Below are positions 59,476-64,000 of a stretch of DNA of 64,000 nt, in pieces (positions within the stretch are counted from its first letter, which is position 1; each line of letters opens with the position of its first letter). The translations under genes were made by a program, and so were the position numbers. This DNA is from Vanessa cardui (lineage: Eukaryota; Arthropoda; Insecta; Lepidoptera; Nymphalidae), in NCBI RefSeq assembly GCF_905220365.1, contig NC_061129.1:14694803-14758802 (forward strand). The letters are read 5' to 3'. The notes below the pieces were generated by a model. That model made no database searches and was not told where the DNA came from. It was given only the letters and a program-made list of their open reading frames with translations.

Positions 59476-62400
59476 GTAAGTTTTGCTAAAAATCCGGTAA
59501 TTTCGTTACGACCTTTTCGAATGTGAAAGTTAGCAATCGATGTTAATGCGTTACTATTTACGACTTTGTCAACGAATTATACAATTACGGTTTGTATAAA
59601 TTGCGTTACTTCATTTTTTTCTAATAATTTATTAATAGTTAAAAATGAGGCCTAAGCATTTGAGGGCTTTCCCTTTCGTTTGATCTTGGTTAGAGAAGTG
59701 CATTTAGTTAAAACAATTGGGTAATGACGTAGTCAATGATAAAGCCACCAAATCTCATCAATCAATCGATCATCAACATCCTAACATTAGACAAGTGCCG
59801 CATCGAATTCGTATATTTTAACCTGAAGGCAATTTGTAGGTATAGGGGTAAGATGTTGGACGGACTTATGCATCCTAATCAAGTAAACCAAATCTAATTG
59901 GGTTTAGGCAAATTAATTAGTGTAGACGTCGAACGCACACGTAGTGACGTTTTGAAGCTTCAACTTCGAGTTACTTTAATGCGAGCGACACTCGCGTGAA
60001 CTGCTAGCCAGCCTGCCTGCGAACTGCCGCCGAGACTAATGCTTTAGAAGCATAATTCGATATAGTATAGTATTATAAATCTGTAACAAATATACATTTA
60101 TTTTTAATGAGGCTTCTGAAGGATTGGTAGTAAAATTTCAAGGTCATTCAATATCTGCCGTTACTAAATGTTGTCAACGCAAATAATTATGAATAATTCT
60201 CATAATAATGAAATTGTTTGAAAAATGTTAATTAAAAATTATGAAGTGATGTAAGCGAGAACGTTCACAGACAAAAGTCATAGCAGGTCACGTGCAGTGT
60301 CGTCAGATATACATATAGAGTGTTCTATAAACGGGGTGTATACATCCGGAGTCCCCGATAATTATATAATTATGTAGAATAATAAGGCGTTGATACAACG
60401 CCAAAATATTATAATTATTACAATAATAAACCAAAAACGGCTTCTTCATTCTCTATTATAAATAAACGTAAGAGCGATTTCTATATCATATTATTTGGTA
60501 AGTAATGTAGCGTAATTTTTAAATGTTTTTTTTTTTTATATAGATAAACTGTGTTTTATGTAATGTACTCATAGTCCCATAGTTAGCCTGCGTACACACT
60601 GAACAATTTATATTAAAATAACAAGCAAACTTACTCCAAGTGTGTACCCAGACCTAGGGTAATCGACGATGAAGTATGTCCGATTGCGTGCCCGCCGGAC
60701 CGACGTCGTTCTCTTCTATCGTTTTATTTTAGACGGGAACGGACGCCGTAGTGATGTGACGAATTCGCATAATTCGATTTTTAAATCTATTCGATTTTAC
60801 AATGTCGATTACTATTGAATACGTAAGCGGAGACCGAATAACGATTACTAGACAAATTTGAAACTTTTAATTAAAAAATATTTCATAGGAGCTATACATT
60901 GTCTTAATGTTGATCACTCGAATCGAATCGAATCAGTAATCGATGTATTCGGCTGTACCGACATCGCCGGCGGGGTCTGGGTGTCGGGCGCGCAATGGCC
61001 GGCCGTATTGACGCGTTAGTGTAAGCTCAGGTAGGCGAGTGCTTCGTGCGGGCATGTGATATACACTCGTATGTAAAAAACTATATGCATATGCAAATTT
61101 GTGATGTTTGGCAAATAAGTTATTATAAGTCACTCGATGGGAATGTCGTTTTGATACGGGGATCTTTTTCTACGATGAGACATAGCAGATAGCATTTATA
61201 CACGCGAATTTCATAATTTAGATACGATAGAAAAATGAAGGTAAATATTTTATCGACTTGCTTTTAATACGAGGACGGTACAGTTGAGCGCTCATTTCCA
61301 TACGATATTGTCTATGATTGGTTCCGGTTTCGCATCTGTTATTGCCTTATTTTCATACTTTTGTCACAAATTAAACTTTAATTTAAGAATACCATTTAAT
61401 TTAAAACTGTTTCCCATTGTTTTGAAGGGTATGATGATGATCTTAGAATGGATTTTAATATATTTACAACGAACTAGGATAATCCCAAACGTGAATGTGT
61501 CGCGCAAGTTTAAATTATACGAATGTTTTATTTTCTTATATATATAATTTTTTATTATTTTTTTATTATAATATAATTAATGTTCGGGAAAAACAACTCT
61601 TGCTTAAGTTATGTAATTATTATATATTTTTACAAATACTTTTACTGTATTCATTAATAGTATTTAAGGGAACTGAGCTTTTAAAAAAAAAACTAATGTT
61701 TCAAGTTGGTTTCAGTTTGTATATGACACTGCAAAATCGCTCATTGTATTTAGTTTAATTAAGTTTATTCAATCGTTTAGGGAAAAGTGATTAGTCTAAA
61801 AATATTGTAAATATTCTCGTAAAATTTAAACTAGCGCGTCTGGATTGAATCTCGCGGTCCCGCGACGTGACTGTCGCTAGTCAACACGCCGACATCACAA
61901 ACGCCCCCCCCCCTCACACACACACACACACCACGACATTGCACACTCACACATTCATCACGATGTTCCAAGAAAATGCCCTATTATGTTGTTATACAAA
62001 ATTCTTGATAGGCTGACGCCCTTCATTGTAGTGTTAGACTTTTAGCCGCGTTTCCATAAAAAAATCGTCAATTTGCATTGTCACCACGCGTTAGTGATAC
62101 AATTTCTATAACTAACATTGTGTAATGGAAGATTGCAACATTGCAACTTCAGAAATTGCTGTTTACTTAATTGAAAACGCCGCTATACCACACATTACAT
62201 TATAATCACCATTCAGTCCCTCTGATCATTACATAATTCAAATAGCCCTTACTCAACAATACTTCGTGTTGATTTACTCAATACTTAGCAATGCAATATG
62301 ACGGCATGTATATTTATTATTATCTGGAGTGGATACAGATAAAATAATAGTCGCATATTTTTATGTTATCTGTAAAATAGAATCCCTATAAGTGTTCATT

Positions 62401-64000
62401 ATATTTTATTATCTGTAAGTAAAGTTTATTTGCGGCAGCTTTTGTGTTGTTTTTAAGACATTTCTTTAGAAATTCTTTAGCAAATTATATCGACTCGACT
62501 TTCAGTATTCTATTATTCTTTTTGTAATGTTATTTTGTACTTTATTTCGGTTGTGTCGCTTTTACTACTTTTACAAAAGTCCCTGTTCCCTTTGAGCCGG
62601 GAAAATGTTCGATTTTCGTGCCAAATCGATCATTTAATTAGAAAAATAACTCCAAAAAAAAAAGAACATAAAAATGCATCCTTCATTAATTATTCTTTTT
62701 GATAATTATCATTGTAACCATAACACTTAGGTAGTTTATCAAATTTTCCATACGAATTTACCGACGAGTTTTGAATTTATCTATTTAGATAAACATTACT
62801 CATATGTTACGGTAAACCATAATTTAATGAACCTTTCACGAATCCAAGTAAGTATGACGTTAGAGTCCGCCGCTAATCACTCCAACGAAACGGGACGATT
62901 TATTTTTCTACGATTGTTTGTTTCCAGCTGTAACGAAAGCACCAAGTGTAGACATCTTGTATGCGAACGTAGCATTAAGGTTATCGTACGCTGTACATTT
63001 GTTAGTCGAATATGTTTTTAATGTTTATTATTTTGAAACTTGCATTTATTGAATTTCCATTTATAAATAAATCTTATAATTTTTTTTGTACATTTTGTTT
63101 TGGATATAATCATTCTCAAGGCGTCTATTCGACGACACGCTGGTTTATAATGTGATACGTTTGGGGTATGACTTGGTTATTCAAATTGAACCGCATTCCT
63201 AAACACTTATAATATATACATATATGTAATAATTAATTGCTAGTCAGGATTCGACTACGAGACGGCATTGCAAAGTCATATCTCAAAGCGGAGGGATCGT
63301 AAGTTACTAGATCTTTTTGATATATTTATTACGTTTTATACTCAATATTGTAATTAGTTTTTAAATGCGAGATAACTCACGTAATTTAGAAATTTATTAG
63401 GAACAAATAGATGTATAGGTATATCTCGAGCCGATGGTCACCATAGCCGCCATTCGTCCGGTACACCACGTTAATCGCTTATTATTAATTAAAGTAAGTC
63501 TTCCCATGAAAATGAAGTCATAACCGAAAGTATACTTGGGGCGGCACTGGAATATTATGTATTATTGAAAATGATAATTAAAGTATAGTGTAAATTTATT
63601 ATTGTTTGAGTGTCTGTGTGGATTTTGTGTAAAGATTAAAAATTTAAGTACACAGATAAATTGCTGACTTTATTTTCTAACGCTTTATGAATAAACATTG
63701 CCACGTGGTCAGAAATTAATGCCGACTTACATTCCTACGCTTTTCACCGTCTGTCTTAATTTAATCTGCGAGTGATTGTTTGCGGTACGTCGTACCGACC
63801 GCTCGCGCCGTTTCAGACTAATCTAAATGTAACATGATCATTGATTCGATAGTAAATATAGGTTTAGATTATAGAGTGATTCGGTTTTTATTTTTATATT
63901 GCTCAACAAAGTATATTTTTTATTTGTATGTAACCACGCGTTTGTATGTTTTCGTGTATAATTATCTGATGTAACGAGCATATTATGATACCAATGTAAG
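59476..64000. other. non-coding region, no gene seen
   Basis: AT-rich DNA with no supported exon on either strand. A GC-richer patch at about 60945-61045, containing CATCGCCGGCGGGGTCTGGG, and a C-run followed by CA repeat near 61904 are the only features that stand out. The nearest part may belong to a long dock 3' UTR. Confidence 0.55.
61904..61932 (+). repeat. poly(C) followed by (CA)n
   Basis: About ten C, a CT, then roughly eight CA dinucleotides. A compound simple repeat, prone to length variation and assembly error. Confidence 0.9.

Overview
The window is nuclear DNA from an insect, most likely a butterfly or moth. It has AT-rich intergenic and intronic DNA, short very GC-rich coding exons, GT-AG introns, and several interspersed repeat families of a kind I associate with Lepidoptera: tRNA-derived SINEs, a second SINE-type family marked by GGCGGTAGAATAT, Helitron-like fragments ending in CTAGT, and TIR elements. 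There is no bacterial, viral or CRISPR content. The species cannot be named from the sequence.

Three conserved protein-coding genes can be read to full length. (1) Positions 23766-47066, plus strand: a long-chain acyl-CoA synthetase of the ACSL3/ACSL4 (insect Acsl) type, 12 coding exons, 715 residues. Its start codon sits on a tiny exon 15.2 kb upstream of the next one. (2) Positions 49265-53770, minus strand: transcription elongation factor Spt5, 6 coding exons, 1073 residues, converging on Acsl. (3) Positions 54605-59352, plus strand: the Nck-type SH3-SH3-SH3-SH2 adaptor dreadlocks (dock), 7 coding exons, 374 residues (398 from the upstream in-frame ATG), head-to-head with Spt5. All three are complete, all splice phases agree, and none has a disabling mutation. 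They are unrelated in function: lipid activation, RNA polymerase II pausing and elongation, and tyrosine-kinase/actin signalling.

Positions 1 to about 21900 contain no gene I can support. They are AT-rich DNA with scattered old repeats and a few GC-rich patches that could be promoters or 5' exons. Positions 21900-22520 hold a possible secretory first exon and a GC-rich quasi-palindromic patch. Positions 23789-38954 are the giant first coding intron of Acsl, full of SINE and other repeat copies and a cluster of TATCGATA-like sites. Positions 59462-64000 hold nothing recognisable beyond a simple repeat and possible extended dock 3' UTR.

No previously undescribed multi-gene system was found. 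The most unusual signals are: the Acsl start microexon; an Acsl last-intron acceptor that follows a poly(A) tract and lacks a pyrimidine tract; a single AT3-rich Acsl exon among GC3-saturated ones, at the position of the vertebrate ACSL gate exon; a GC3 step inside one Spt5 exon; an RS-rich Spt5 N-terminus; a TIR element in an Acsl intron with well-preserved ends; and the CGAT cluster.
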